Of a stretch of 64,000 bases of DNA, positions 53,688 to 64,000 are shown piece by piece (positions within the stretch are counted from its first letter, which is position 1; every line of letters begins with the position of its first letter). The notes beneath the pieces are model-generated. The model had not been told where the DNA came from, did not search any database, and saw only the letters and a list, made by a program, of their open reading frames with translations. Origin of the DNA: Rotaria sp. Silwood1 (lineage: Eukaryota > Rotifera > Eurotatoria > Philodinida > Philodinidae); assembly GCA_905250075.1 (NCBI GenBank), contig CAJNOP010000215.1, forward strand, positions 111,158-175,157, written 5' to 3'. The translations under genes were made by a program, and so were the position numbers.

Positions 53688-54413
53688 CTAAAAGACTATT
53701 TCGATTCTGTATTCGCTCAACTGGTGAAAGCCGCAGCTCTCTATCTCTTTCCGTTCTTGAATTATTGCAAAAATGGCTACGGTCATTCTTTTTTTAAACA
53801 GACTATACTTGAAATAAAGTCGAATACTAGATGCTACAATACCCGAATGTGTCTTTGTTGAAGCTAGTGATGATGTTTCATCAGAGATTGGTCTGGCACG
53901 TGGAAGACCTGGTTGTACTAGCGATAGGCGACCTCGCATCCGAGGAAGTTGAACGAAGAGACACCAAGGTAACGGAGCATAGATAATATCTACCTTCATT
54001 TCGTCTTGTTCTTTAGTGTTTTCATTCAGGATGCTCAATCGATGTTCATTACAATTCAACGTCAACACAAATACATGATTGTCTCTTTCAATTTTTTTCA
54101 TACCAAGATCTATATAGTGTCCATTGCAAATGCGTCCACAATCTCGAATCCAACCGTACGTAGAAGGACTACAATCATAGCGACCCCAAGCAAATTCATC
54201 CGACACTGGTTGTGTATTTCGTGAGCGAATGCCTAAAAATGCTCTGCCATAATCAATTCTGATTGGAATACGATGAATGCCAGACGAATATGAGTGATGA
54301 CCTAGAGCACATCCAAAGGATCCAGCTTTAATCTTTTCGCACGTTCGACTGTCGTCCACTAGTCGAATTGCATAATCATCAGGTCTATAAATTTCTTCGA
54401 ATCTCTCATCCAT
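53688..54413 (-). CDS. SPRY-like domain protein or exon
   Basis: The frame from ATG 54413 encodes about 241 residues. The first 160 or so fit a SPRY/B30.2-like beta-sandwich: FGCALGHHSYSSGIHRIPIRI, AFLGIRSRNTQ, a YGWIRDCGRICNG block, then VFVLTLNCNEHRLSI and a PLPWCLFVQL strand. These correspond to the order of conserved SPRY strands. The last 70 residues look unlike a domain and may be read-through beyond a donor site. An acceptor-like TTAATACAG directly precedes the ATG, so this may be an internal exon. SPRY domains bind peptides, often in ubiquitin ligases or innate sensors; none is claimed here. Confidence 0.6.
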   Translation of the reverse strand: MDERFEEIYRPDDYAIRLVDDSRTCEKIKAGSFGCALGHHSYSSGIHRIPIRIDYGRAFLGIRSRNTQPVSDEFAWGRYDCSPSTYGWIRDCGRICNGHYIDLGMKKIERDNHVFVLTLNCNEHRLSILNENTKEQDEMKVDIIYAPLPWCLFVQLPRMRGRLSLVQPGLPRARPISDETSSLASTKTHSGIVASSIRLYFKYSLFKKRMTVAIFAIIQERKEIESCGFHQLSEYRIEIVF

Positions 54414-54416
54414 CAC

Positions 54417-56547
54417 TGTATTAATAATGATCGATTTGGTTTAGTTTGCATAAGGGAAGGTCATATTTTGTCGTGTGCTGAAACAATCAAATGTCTTCTT
54501 TTCTTCCTACTTTTTGCATTGTTATCTGCTTGAAAGAAGTGACGATTTTTCTCATCGTTCCTTTTCTTCCTCGCTTGAAGAGAAAAAAAAGCAAAGAAGG
54601 TTGATCATTGATATGTCATATGATATGTACATACTTTGACTTAGTCATCAATCGAAAATGAGAAAAACTCTTCAAGAAAACATCTGCAAGAGCACGAGTT
54701 GCAGAAATATCGTGCTAACAATCTGGCCATTGCATACTTTTCATCTTCAATGCAAATGCACCATGAAAGCAACTGTTTATGGATCATATTTTCTTTCTTT
54801 TCATTTTCTACCTTTACACAAAACAAAACTAAGCAATATCTTAAAAAACTGTTTTTTTTTATATTTGTTTTCATTCTGTAGATCATCAATAAATGCTTTT
54901 TCATTTTAGAATTCCTAGTGGCATCATTGCACATTGTGTCTTTCTTGTTCAAATGATCACATATTCTTCTTTTAGTTAATATCAAAGTATAAAAAGAAGT
55001 ACAATTAAAGTATCAAAAACTTCATTTCCTTGGCACTTTTCTTCTCTTTTTCTCATCGCATTCATTTGTATCAACGTCGAGCTTTAACGTTACCATATAT
55101 GAATTCATCAAAGAATAAAAATAGAAAACATTGACTAATAATATTAATTATGAGATTGTTTATTACACAAACTTCGAACTTAATATTGATCTTTATCATC
55201 AACGTAACGTTCAATATGTACTTGCTTTTCTTATTCATCAATTACTTCATAAATTCAACGATCAGTGCTACTATCGAATGTAATGATTGACTTGAAAGAA
55301 AAACGTTTTCACGGTTTGTTTTTTTTTCAAGCAAGAACCTTTACTGTATTTTTTTCTCTGTGTAATTTGAAGCTATTTTTTATTCAGTGTATACACATAC
55401 CTTATAGTAGAAAGACACATCAATACAAACTAAACATATATTTCTACTTATTTTGAAATTCAAATTATTCAATCGTCCGCTGATCCGAGATAGCTTGTCT
55501 AAATGGTTTTTTGAATGGTAGATAAGATGAGTGAGACACTCATGGTAGAGAGTAAAAACCTAATTTTGACTGTATCACATAATAGATTCCACACCTTATA
55601 TGAGGTTTTTTAGTATTTCTAGTGGCTACGAATAACTTGTCTGTCATGAAAAAAATGAATGACAAAATTCAACCTAATACTGACATAAATTTATTTCTTT
55701 TTTTATTTTTATTTTCTGACGTCTAAATGATGTGATTCACTATTAGTGACGTTTTTATTAAAAACCTGAGGTATGTTGCTATTAACATAACATCATGATA
55801 CTGATTCCGATGCATTATTGACTAGAACTATTTAAACACTAATTTATAGCCAAAACCGAGAAATTTCTTTGGACTTATTTCTTTTTTTCAAAGAAAAGAC
55901 GTGGATAGTGACCAAGAGAAAAAAGAACCTTTCATGTTGTCTCTGCTTGTGTTGCTGACGTCAGCTTATTTCATGCTTGGTATTAGTTAGTGATTTTTTT
56001 GCCTAACATTTTTCTTTTCCTGTCAAATAAAAGAGAATCTGGTTAGTTTTTTTACACTCGTCCTCTACGTCAAGCAAATAAAAACACAGAACATTAAAAA
56101 GAGAAAAGAATAAATAGGACGATGGCAATGACTACGCAGTGTAATTTATGTTATTTTTGCTATTGGTTATGAGTAAGAAGATTTTTTCTAGGTACTGGTA
56201 ACCCGACAGTATATGCTCTTTTGGACTCAAAGTATCACAAATTGATTCTTTTTTTTTTTTAATTTATATCTACGACCGTATTGTTAGAATATGAATAATT
56301 AGCAATAATAAAACGAACTGCTAATACAATATACTTTTACAATTATTATTCTTTCAAATAGTATATAAAAATTCAATAAATGAGTCGATCTGAGCGTCCA
56401 TTATAAATATTATATTGAATTCTATGAATTTATATGGATAAGTTAAATATATTATTTTAAAATAAAGCAAAATATTAGAAGAATAAATTTGTTATTGAGC
56501 ATGATGATATGATTTCCATTTAAGATAGTTTCATAAAAAAGAAAATA
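54417..56547. other. Intergenic, no gene seen
   Basis: AT-rich, with several poly-T runs. Short frames near 54.7-54.9 and 55.3 kb are Phe/Ser-rich low complexity without domains. Confidence 0.55.
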
Positions 56548-58116
56548 ATGTCTCGAATGATGCAAGAGCCAATATCATGGACATCAATACCAAGAGCCGA
56601 TGTTGATGTTATTGAACATTTGAAATCAGTTGATTCATTATTGATCAATCATGGATTTTCTTTGAAGACAGGTTAGGACTAGAACTATGACTGGATTTAT
56701 GTTTTTTTTTGTTAAATATCTTAGAAAATATTTTTTTCTGTTTTTAGTATTGACTAACCTTCCAATGCGACCAAAATATGGAATTTTTAACAATCAAGGC
56801 GAACAAATATTTTCTGCATTTGAAGGTACATAAATCTTGTCAGTTTCAAATTATTTCTGGTGGAATTCAATTCAAGTAGACTATTGGATTAGCTCATTTT
56901 AGATAGAAATACATGAATGACTATATTTATATATCTCCTTTACAGATAGTTGGAGAAGGTTCTAGAGCATTTTTGATCGCTTAATTTCAACAGATTAGGT
57001 GCTCATTTTAATAGATTATGTTGTAAGAAATGGCTATAAAATATGTGTAGTTTTTTTGCTACTATGGATCCCACAGAATTAAATGAATCATACATTGAAT
57101 AATATCTATTTGTTTTATGTTAAACAAGAATCAGACTTATTTCAACGTATTTGTTGTACAAATGAGCGAGAATTTACTATGCATGTTCTTGACAATTATA
57201 GTCGAGCAAGTTGAAATTATAGATCATTTTTTTTTTGTTTTTTAAAAACATCTTTATTTTACTTTTAGGAATTTATTCGAGTTCATCGTGAATTACAAAC
57301 TTGTTCAGGATGTTGCTGTTGTGGTAGTTGTGAAAGTTGTATGCAACAAGTTACCGTTGAGTGTCCACCAGGACAAATTATCGGCACTGTTCAACAAGAG
57401 TACTAACATTATTAAATTGACAACTCTAGTTCTATTATCGATTTTGTTCTTATTTTAGAGGCAGTTTTTCTGGTATGCATTATGTTATTAAAGATGTAAA
57501 TAATACATCGATGTTAACTATAATGGGGCCATGCTGTATTTGTAACGGGGCTTATTCTTGTGGTTGTGAAAATAAATATACAGTAAGTATGACTTCATTT
57601 AAACTATTTCTACTTAAAGAGATTCCATAGATAATCATTGTTTGACAAGATGAATATCAATCATAATGAAGATTAGTTTTTTTTTATTAGATATTTGAAT
57701 TGAAGAAAACAATTTGTGAATTTGTCATAAATAAATAAATTTTTGTTTCGTATATATTTTGTAGTTATTGGGTACTGATCGAATAACAGAAATTGGGGCT
57801 ATTAATAAGAAATATCCGGAGAGTATGCAAGTCACTTCAGCAAATCCTATCGCCTTTACAGTCAATTGTAAGTAGAAACATAATTGCTTCTAGTTATTCA
57901 TCTAGGAAAAAAAACAAGATTGTAGCCATGGGTTATTTTTGTATATCTTTTATTAGTTCCATTGAATCTTGATACTAAAATGAAAATACTTATACTTGCT
58001 GCTCTTTTTCTTATTGTAAGTTTTATTTTAAAACGTATTCAAAGTTTGTTGATGCTACTTTTTTCTTTAATATTTAGGACATCGGAAACTATAAGATGAT
58101 TCGTTTACGAAATTAA
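56548..58116 (+). CDS. Phospholipid scramblase family protein
   Basis: Eight exons (56548-56671, 56748-56825, 57129-57205, 57269-57399, 57459-57582, 57765-57867, 57957-58015, 58078-58116) join to 244 residues. The conserved scramblase core is clear: KYGIFNNQGEQIFSAFE, the RPL-like RVHRELQTCSGCCCCGSC Cys cluster (palmitoylation and Zn type), PPGQIIGTVQQ, a MLTIMGPCCIC strand, and the terminal PLNLDTKMKILILAALFLID helix, which includes the Ca-binding and membrane region. The family is linked to Ca-dependent lipid mixing between membrane leaflets and to other membrane roles. It lacks the long Pro-rich N-terminus of some PLSCR proteins. Intron 3 fits frame only with a GC donor (57206, GCAAGT). 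Other introns are GT-AG. Confidence 0.93.
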
Positions 58117-59760
58117 GGCTGAATCTTGCAATGATATATTATTATCAATCATTTCAGTACATTTATTGACAATATTACATCTCATACATTCATATTGGTG
58201 TCTTTCACATTTTCTTTTAAACTTTTCATTAATTTATTTCAAGAGAAATTATAATAAAGAAATCTTATTTTCTTTCTTTTCTTGTCGACTATTCAACAAA
58301 TATGTTGCTGTTACAGATTAAAATAAAACGTGCAATAACCATCTCACCGACACTCACACCATTTATGATGTATAGAATCGTTGATTATTATTACCACAGA
58401 CAAAATTTTATATTATAGTTAAAATAAATGAATATCGCATTAACTTTATCGAATTCGATGAACCGATCGAACTCCGGCAGGATTCGGTGATCGGAAATAA
58501 TCGGATTGAAGCAGTTTTGATAGAATCCGATTGGGAGGTTTTTGAACTGAGTAAATATGAAGAGATTTTAAAAAATTGTCCACCAGTACTTCAAACGTGC
58601 AGTATTGATGGATAATGCAAACATTTGTTGCAGGATATTTCATACGTCTTCACGTTTCTTTTGCATACCAGATGGATGGATTGCTTACTTTCTTTGATTA
58701 GTACCCTAGCGAAATGCTGTTTTCGCATTCTTGATGAGACAGAAAAAAAGCCATTATTTACCCTTTTCTTCCCTTGTTTTCCTCTTATCTCAATCTACCA
58801 TTGCTAGTCTTAATGGATTTAATCAAGCATTTTGTATTGTGATATCGACTTTTTACTTTTTGAGCGATAAAAGGCGTACAGTGGGAGCAAAAGATAAGAA
58901 GATAAAGCGGAACAGCCTCAATCATCGACTCTACGAATCACAACTTTTCAAGCTGTATTTTTGACAAATGCCTTAGTGAAAAAACTAAATTTTAGATAAC
59001 TGTCTAAGAGAAGATCACCGAAAACATGATCAACGAGCTACGGAGTCAACCGAAAGAATTTTTTTTATCTATATATTTGCCTTGAAGAGTGTACATGCAA
59101 AACTTCGAAATCTTTGCCAACAGCCGTTTTTGATGAGTATGACGCCACTGAACAAAACTTTGACATTGTCAAAGTGCTGCTACAGCGTTCACATGGATTT
59201 TACGAGTCACTAGATTTCATTTTTGAGATTGTTATGCATTCATGAGACATCAAACTTTTGTCTGAGAGTGGATGTTGAGTATATGAATGTGAATCTCCTT
59301 TCACATCATTAATTCACGTTCACATCGATATACGTAAAATATTATAAATGGTTTTCACATAGAACTGTAAGCTTTTATGTCGATCATATCGATGTGAATG
59401 ATGTAGCCTAGTTGTCAATAGAAATTGAAATCAAAATATTGTCTTCAAAATGGAATTTAAGGCAGTGATCTATCTATCATTATGCTTGCACGATGCTCTG
59501 TTTGACGATGAATCACATTCACCAGTATATTCGGTAAGCGGTACAAATTCGAATGAAAGTACTTTTAAGAAAATTTGAACCATAAGAAAAAATTTCATCT
59601 AGTCAAGCAATATACAACACTGTTTTTGCTCACAAGAACAACGAAGAATGCATAGCTATTTTCGAAAAATGATTGCAAACACTAAACTTAATAATTTCAG
59701 GTCATTATTTATCTACATTGTGTAATATTTGACTAGCATCGTATTCTTAGAGGTGATTCC
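58117..59760. other. Intergenic, no gene seen
   Basis: No exon-like frames. The region around 58.45-58.64 kb has CGGATT/AATCGG-type short inverted strings, and 59.26-59.34 kb has a GTGGATGTTG-type hairpin. None of these is a clear element. Confidence 0.5.
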
Positions 59761-60462
59761 AATGTCCGCGCCGGAATTAAAGAGGAGTGAGTGTAAACGC
59801 AATAACTCGATTATGGTAACAGCTAGTGACCTGCGGTTTTCACCAATTGAAAAAGGAGCAGATCGGACGTCTTTTTCTCCGATAATGCACAAGACGAACT
59901 ACTTTTAAAACTAATTCTTTTCGGAAAACATGCAAACGAATGCATGATAGTGGCCTGCCAACTAGATTAAATTTTGATTTTGATCTTTGATTTAGATAGA
60001 GAGATTTGAGATCTATAGTTTAAGACACAATGAGCTTCCTTATTTTTCCTTACATTTTCGTCGAAATGTCAAGCTATTAAGATAAAGTGCGAAAACCTAG
60101 TAAAAAAATCAGGAAATTTTTCTATTATTTTTGCATGTAATTACATGATTCCATTTGCTCAACATCATCATGTAATAAGAGAATCATTTGTCTTATATCT
60201 TGAACTATAGATTTCAAGTCTATCTATCTAAATCAAAGATTAAAATCAAAATTTCATCTAGTTGGCAGGCCATTTTCATGCCTTCTTTTGCATGTTTTTC
60301 GAAAAGAATTAGTTTTAAAAGTATTTCTTCTTGCGCATGATTGAAGAAAAAGACGTCCGGACTGCTCCTTTTTCAATTGGTGAAAACTGCAGCTCGCTAG
60401 CTGTTACCGTTATCGAGTTATTACGTTTACACTTACCCCTCTTTAATTCTGGCGCGGACATT
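59761..60462. mobile_element. Foldback/MITE-like inverted repeat
   Basis: The arms 59761-60020 and about 60205-60462 are reverse complements for some 260 bp with scattered differences. Both tips read AATGTCCGCGCC. The central loop is about 185 bp. Open frames in the arms are by-products of the repeat. I found no convincing target duplication. Probably a non-autonomous DNA transposon. Confidence 0.78.
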
Positions 60463-62576
60463 AGTTTTAAATTGCTTCTGACTGGTTTGCCAAGATAAAT
60501 AACTTGCATTGCAGAAACAGCAATCGTTCAGACTATACTGAATGCATACAATAGTACCATCATTACTTCTGTTCAAAAACAAGTAAAAGTACTTCTGTTC
60601 TAGCTCTGGTGTCTATATGTTGAAAATGGTAACCAATAGGTGTGGGTATGTGTGAGTGTACTTCATTCTCACTGCACCTACATCCAGACCCAAACAATCG
60701 ACATAGGAGATCAAGTGCAGAGAGTCAAGCGTCTCTCTTACTTTATCAATTCATTGTCGAGGAGAGTATCAGCATCGTTGTACGATTCAAGTGAACTTGG
60801 ATCACCTCCATCATAATATTTTAGATGTATAAATAATGTGGACGAATCTGTGAAATGTAGATTTTTTTTATATAGGATGATTTGAGTATTCTGAAAAGTG
60901 ATGAATCGAGAAGAGGAGTAAAATCACTTGCAAAAACGGGTATTGTTATTTTCTTGCATGATAGTAGTAATTAAATTAAAGTAATAGCTATCGCATTCTC
61001 TTAGTATGTAATATCGAAAAGAAGGCATATGAATAAAGACCTGAGTGGCGACCGACTCATTACAAGAGAAGGTTTTCCTATGATTTGTGAGAGTTTTATA
61101 TACGAGAAAAAACTATTTCATGACTATTGCCTAACCAGCTGCTCCACAATCGAGTAGGTTCTCCAATTTACACCGATGGTTCTTTTTCTGCAGCGTTTTA
61201 TTAACAACATTTCACAAGATTTTTCTTCTATATAAAGGAAACTAAATTAAGATACATTTTCTGATTGTCATAAATAGCAAGTTTCTTTGAGAACTTAATA
61301 ACGATGATAGTGACAGCCATATCATAGCTTTCTTTCTTTGCTGTGATTACTATTGGTAATACAGTGAGTCATATATGCAACATGAAGAACAAGGTCAAAA
61401 AACACAATGTAGAAATATATTAAATAGTACAATCGTTAGTTGAGTTGTTCATACATTTTAGTTTATACGGGGAGAACCTAGTATTTCGCTTTTTTATTTA
61501 AATTTTTTCGTTAACGAATTAATCGGTAAGAAACAAATAGATATTGATTTCTGCTACAAAGTTCGAACCTTTTGTTCTGAAGAGAATAGAAGAATATACT
61601 ATTAATGATTCATAGATTCATTTCTAATCAATGAAAAACATCACATGAGATATTCGAATATTCTATGAGAATATCTTGCACTTCTTAATTAACAATTTTG
61701 AGTAATATTCATCTTTTACAGAATATTTATTACTAACTGTATATTTCTTACAACAATAAACTCTATATTCACTAGAATAATAATTTAAAACAATACATTA
61801 TTGATGAGTAATATTGAAAATATTGTTAGTCAAAATTTATCTGTCAAGAGAGGACGATCATAACTGTAATGATTTGCCAGTATATCGCATCATGACATGT
61901 TCTTCTACTTAGACGAATGAATTAGAAATAATTCGAATGAATTCATTGAGGATATAGGATCAATATATGGAAAGTTTCAAATTTATATTCATAAATTCGA
62001 TAGCATAAAGAGGTCAAAATCATAAAGATAATACAAATAACAGTCTCAATATTGCGTATTGACAACTGTCCAATATCAGACAAGTATTCTCTCAGAATTA
62101 TTCTTCAAATTAATAGTATTCTGTACTAATAGGTCAGGAACAATGTAGATATACGTTAGATTTCGTCTTTTTATCTGAATGTTCGACTGTTTGTGATGTC
62201 ATTTTTTGCATGGACCTAATTCAGAAGTTTTTTTTTGAGATAATACCAGTAGTAAAACCTATCTCAAACGTAATAAGAAGTGTAGAGATTGAATTATTAT
62301 TATAAATAACATTTGTCGATTAACTATTCAGTTTCTTTGGTAGATGGCTACTGGTTTTCATTTAAATTACAGAAAGATCTATTGTAGAGAAGGAGAATAT
62401 TCTTTTCTTGCATGTGCATGACATCTTTTCAAGGTTTAAGTAACATATGTAATTCTCCTTTGCCCTCTTCTTCAAACATAAGGCTTTACCTAGATTTCTT
62501 ATCGATATTAACAAAAGATATTTTGTTGCGTTTGAATAGAATACGAGTATCACTTTATTCAAAGAAAAAACAAACG
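60463..62576. other. Intergenic, one telomere-like hairpin
   Basis: A GT-rich hairpin lies at 60638-60697 (GGTGTGGGTATGTGTGAGTG paired with CACTGCACCTACATCCAGACCC). The rest is AT-rich without gene-like frames. An open frame joins the downstream gene from 62412, but the family alignment starts at the ATG at 62577. Confidence 0.55.
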
Positions 62577-63281
62577 ATGCGCTTTTTTGCAACATTAACT
62601 ACATTGTTTTTCGTCCTACTTATCATTGAACTTTACGGCGAAACAAATCGAAATTATGCCATCATTGCACCAGTGAAACCGTTGCTTATGCCTGTTCTCT
62701 TGGTCCTATTTTTGTTCAATGCACAAATGGCTTTACTCATTGAACGCATCTGTTGGATAATGGCACTCATTCTTTCCTGTGTCGGTGACATACTATTCAT
62801 AGAAATCCGTGATGACGTCTTCATTCCGGGTTTGGTAGTCTTTTTGCTTGTTCACATAGCTTATATTATTTCGTTTTTTGCTCAAGATGAACAGCGACGA
62901 CATGCAGCTTCATCGATGACATTCATCTCATTCATTCCTTTTTTGGCTTACTTCGCCATAGCACTCTACATCCTTTATCCAACTTTGAATGAAAACTCTC
63001 AGAAAACAAACAATTTTTTCTTTTCGGTTGTCATCTATGGATTTATAATTGTTGGCATGAGTTATGTAGCTTATTTGCGTGACCGCAAAGTACCAGGCTA
63101 TTGGTTTGTCTTTCTTGGAGCAATACTTTTCATTATTTCGGATTCACTTTTAGCATTTAATCAATTTGTTGCGCCCATCCCTTTGCCAGGTTTGCTCATA
63201 ATGACTACGTACGGTATAGGGCAATATTTAATTACGGTTGGTTTCATAAAATCGACAACTAACAACTTGAAAAATGCCTAA
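62577..63281 (+). CDS. TMEM86/YhhN-type lysoplasmalogenase
   Basis: A single-exon frame of 234 residues with about eight hydrophobic helices and short loops, the usual size and topology of the YhhN (TMEM86) family. Conserved family features are visible: the KPLLMPVLLVLF helix near residue 33, a CVGDILF motif with the acidic residue, LVHIAYIISFF, FLGAILFIISDSLLAFNQF with its SDS motif, and a YGIGQYLITVGF C-terminus. These enzymes hydrolyse the vinyl-ether bond of lysoplasmalogens in the ER membrane. The start is set at the Met directly before the first helix; the frame is open 55 codons upstream, with Ser/Arg-rich sequence that does not look like this family. Less AT-biased codon use than its neighbours, of unclear meaning. 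Confidence 0.9.
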   Translation: MRFFATLTTLFFVLLIIELYGETNRNYAIIAPVKPLLMPVLLVLFLFNAQMALLIERICWIMALILSCVGDILFIEIRDDVFIPGLVVFLLVHIAYIISFFAQDEQRRHAASSMTFISFIPFLAYFAIALYILYPTLNENSQKTNNFFFSVVIYGFIIVGMSYVAYLRDRKVPGYWFVFLGAILFIISDSLLAFNQFVAPIPLPGLLIMTTYGIGQYLITVGFIKSTTNNLKNA

Positions 63282-63556
63282 ACTATTATTGATGATTCGA
63301 TTTTACTTTTTTTTTGTATAAACACAATACAATTATATACAATCTGTACTGATGAAAAAATGAATGATTTGTTTCCAAATAAAAACAATTCATTATTTAC
63401 AGGATTCATGGATGTCATCTGCTTCAAAGTACAATATAACGAAATGAAGATTTCATTCTGACATGTATATTAGATAGAGGAACTTCAGTTCCATAGAGCA
63501 AGATACAATGCACATGGTTATCTTTTCGCAGTTCAACGTTGAGCAAATGAATTCGG

Positions 63557-63722
63557 CCATTTGCTTACCAAAATCATAATGGATTATGTTGATTTTTAAT
63601 CAAATTTTCTTACTGTTTGTCAAATTTTCATTGAAACAACAAACCATTTTGATTAAGTGTAAGAAAAACTTTGGTTAAAAATCAACACAATTCTCTATGC
63701 TTTTGAGAAGCAAATGGCTGAT
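63557..63722. repeat. Inverted repeat, about 60-bp arms
   Basis: GCCATTTGCTT...TTGATTTTTAA (63557-63618) pairs with TTAAAAATCAA...AAGCAAATGGC (63659-63722) with a few mismatches and a loop of about 40 bp. It is a small foldback sequence. Confidence 0.65.
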
Positions 63723-63769
63723 TTTACTAGCTTAACATTAGACTGTGAGGATTTGAGGGATATATGGAC

Positions 63770-63870
63770 CTGTGTTTGGGTCTCTGTATAAACAAGATAC
63801 ACCCAAACCCACACCCACCCCACACCCACACACTCACACCCACCTCACACCACACACTCTCCACACTCAT
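63770..63870. repeat. C-rich tract resembling bdelloid telomere repeats
   Basis: A short hairpin (TGTGTTTGGGT with ACCCAAACCCACA) leads into about 60 bp of CCCACA, CCCACC and CTCACA units. Bdelloid telomeres are built of TGTGGG-type repeats, and CCCACA is its complement. The units are irregular, so this is degenerate or interstitial rather than a chromosome end. Confidence 0.6.
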
Positions 63871-64000
63871 ATTCTTTCTCACTCTGGATGAAGGCGAAAG
63901 TCTTCATGCAGGGCACAGAAGACATTTCAACAGCTTAGGGTATCACGGAATCTTCACACACACATCTATAGGCATCTCTCTTACTGAAGTTGCCACAGAA

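Larger units (their letters stand above)
63282..64000. other. Intergenic right edge
   Basis: Contains an inverted repeat and a C-rich telomere-like tract (listed separately); no gene is seen up to the window end. Confidence 0.6.

Noticed and set aside
60315..60509. 64-residue minus-strand frame
   Set aside because: It lies in one arm of the large inverted repeat and is interrupted in the other arm.
62412..62576. Extended N-terminus of the TMEM86-type protein
   Set aside because: The extra 55 residues do not fit the family, and the first membrane helix follows the Met at 62577 directly.

Overview
The window is nuclear DNA of a bdelloid rotifer (most like Adineta or a close relative). It is very AT-rich, its genes are dense in introns, and most introns are short (about 45-75 bp) with GT-AG ends. 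Several genes have a pyrimidine-rich AG acceptor just before the start codon, as expected for spliced-leader trans-splicing, which bdelloids use. It also carries the N4-cytosine DNA methyltransferase fused to a chromodomain that, as far as I know, is found only in bdelloids. All exon joins below were worked out by hand from reading frame and splice signals.

Layout. 1-6500 holds no convincing gene: a decayed hAT transposon (2799-4336), a palindrome and two degenerate tandem arrays. 6.7-9.5 kb has a small hypothetical ORF and a rhodopsin-like GPCR (minus strand). 10.5-12.7 kb is a short LTR retrotransposon with its own target-site duplication and a second, nested solo LTR. 15.7-16.4 kb (minus) is the complex I assembly factor NDUFAF4.

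17-34 kb is the core of the window, with three plus-strand chromatin or checkpoint genes: CHFR (FHA-RING-PBZ ubiquitin ligase), KDM4 (JmjN-JmjC-PHD-ePHD-Tudor histone demethylase, 166 bp after CHFR), and N4CMT (bacterial-type amino-methyltransferase plus chromodomain). Between KDM4 and N4CMT lie two transposons: one with 27301-28914 inverted ends and a 778-bp Mutator-like element carrying a FLYWCH-type finger, with a perfect 9-bp target duplication. KDM4 introns hold two more inverted-repeat elements.

36-45 kb has a secreted pepsin-like aspartic protease (minus) and an 823-residue type II membrane protein with five repeated extracellular modules, two of them recently duplicated. 46.8-54.4 kb is an accessory stretch: an F-box protein, a decayed F-box copy, a DJ-1-like remnant, an intact GNAT acetyltransferase and minus-strand remnants (coiled coil, Cys-rich, SPRY). 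56.5-58.1 kb is a phospholipid scramblase with a probable GC-AG intron. 59.8-60.5 kb is a large inverted repeat, 62.6-63.3 kb a TMEM86/YhhN-type lysoplasmalogenase, and the right end has a C-rich tract like the bdelloid telomere repeat.

The strongest biology is the DNA methyltransferase with a histone-mark reader, close to a histone demethylase. N4CMT links DNA methylation to lysine-methylated H3 tails, and KDM4 removes such marks. The methyltransferase family has been described in bdelloids before; its SUMO-related N-terminus and its local setting look less explored.
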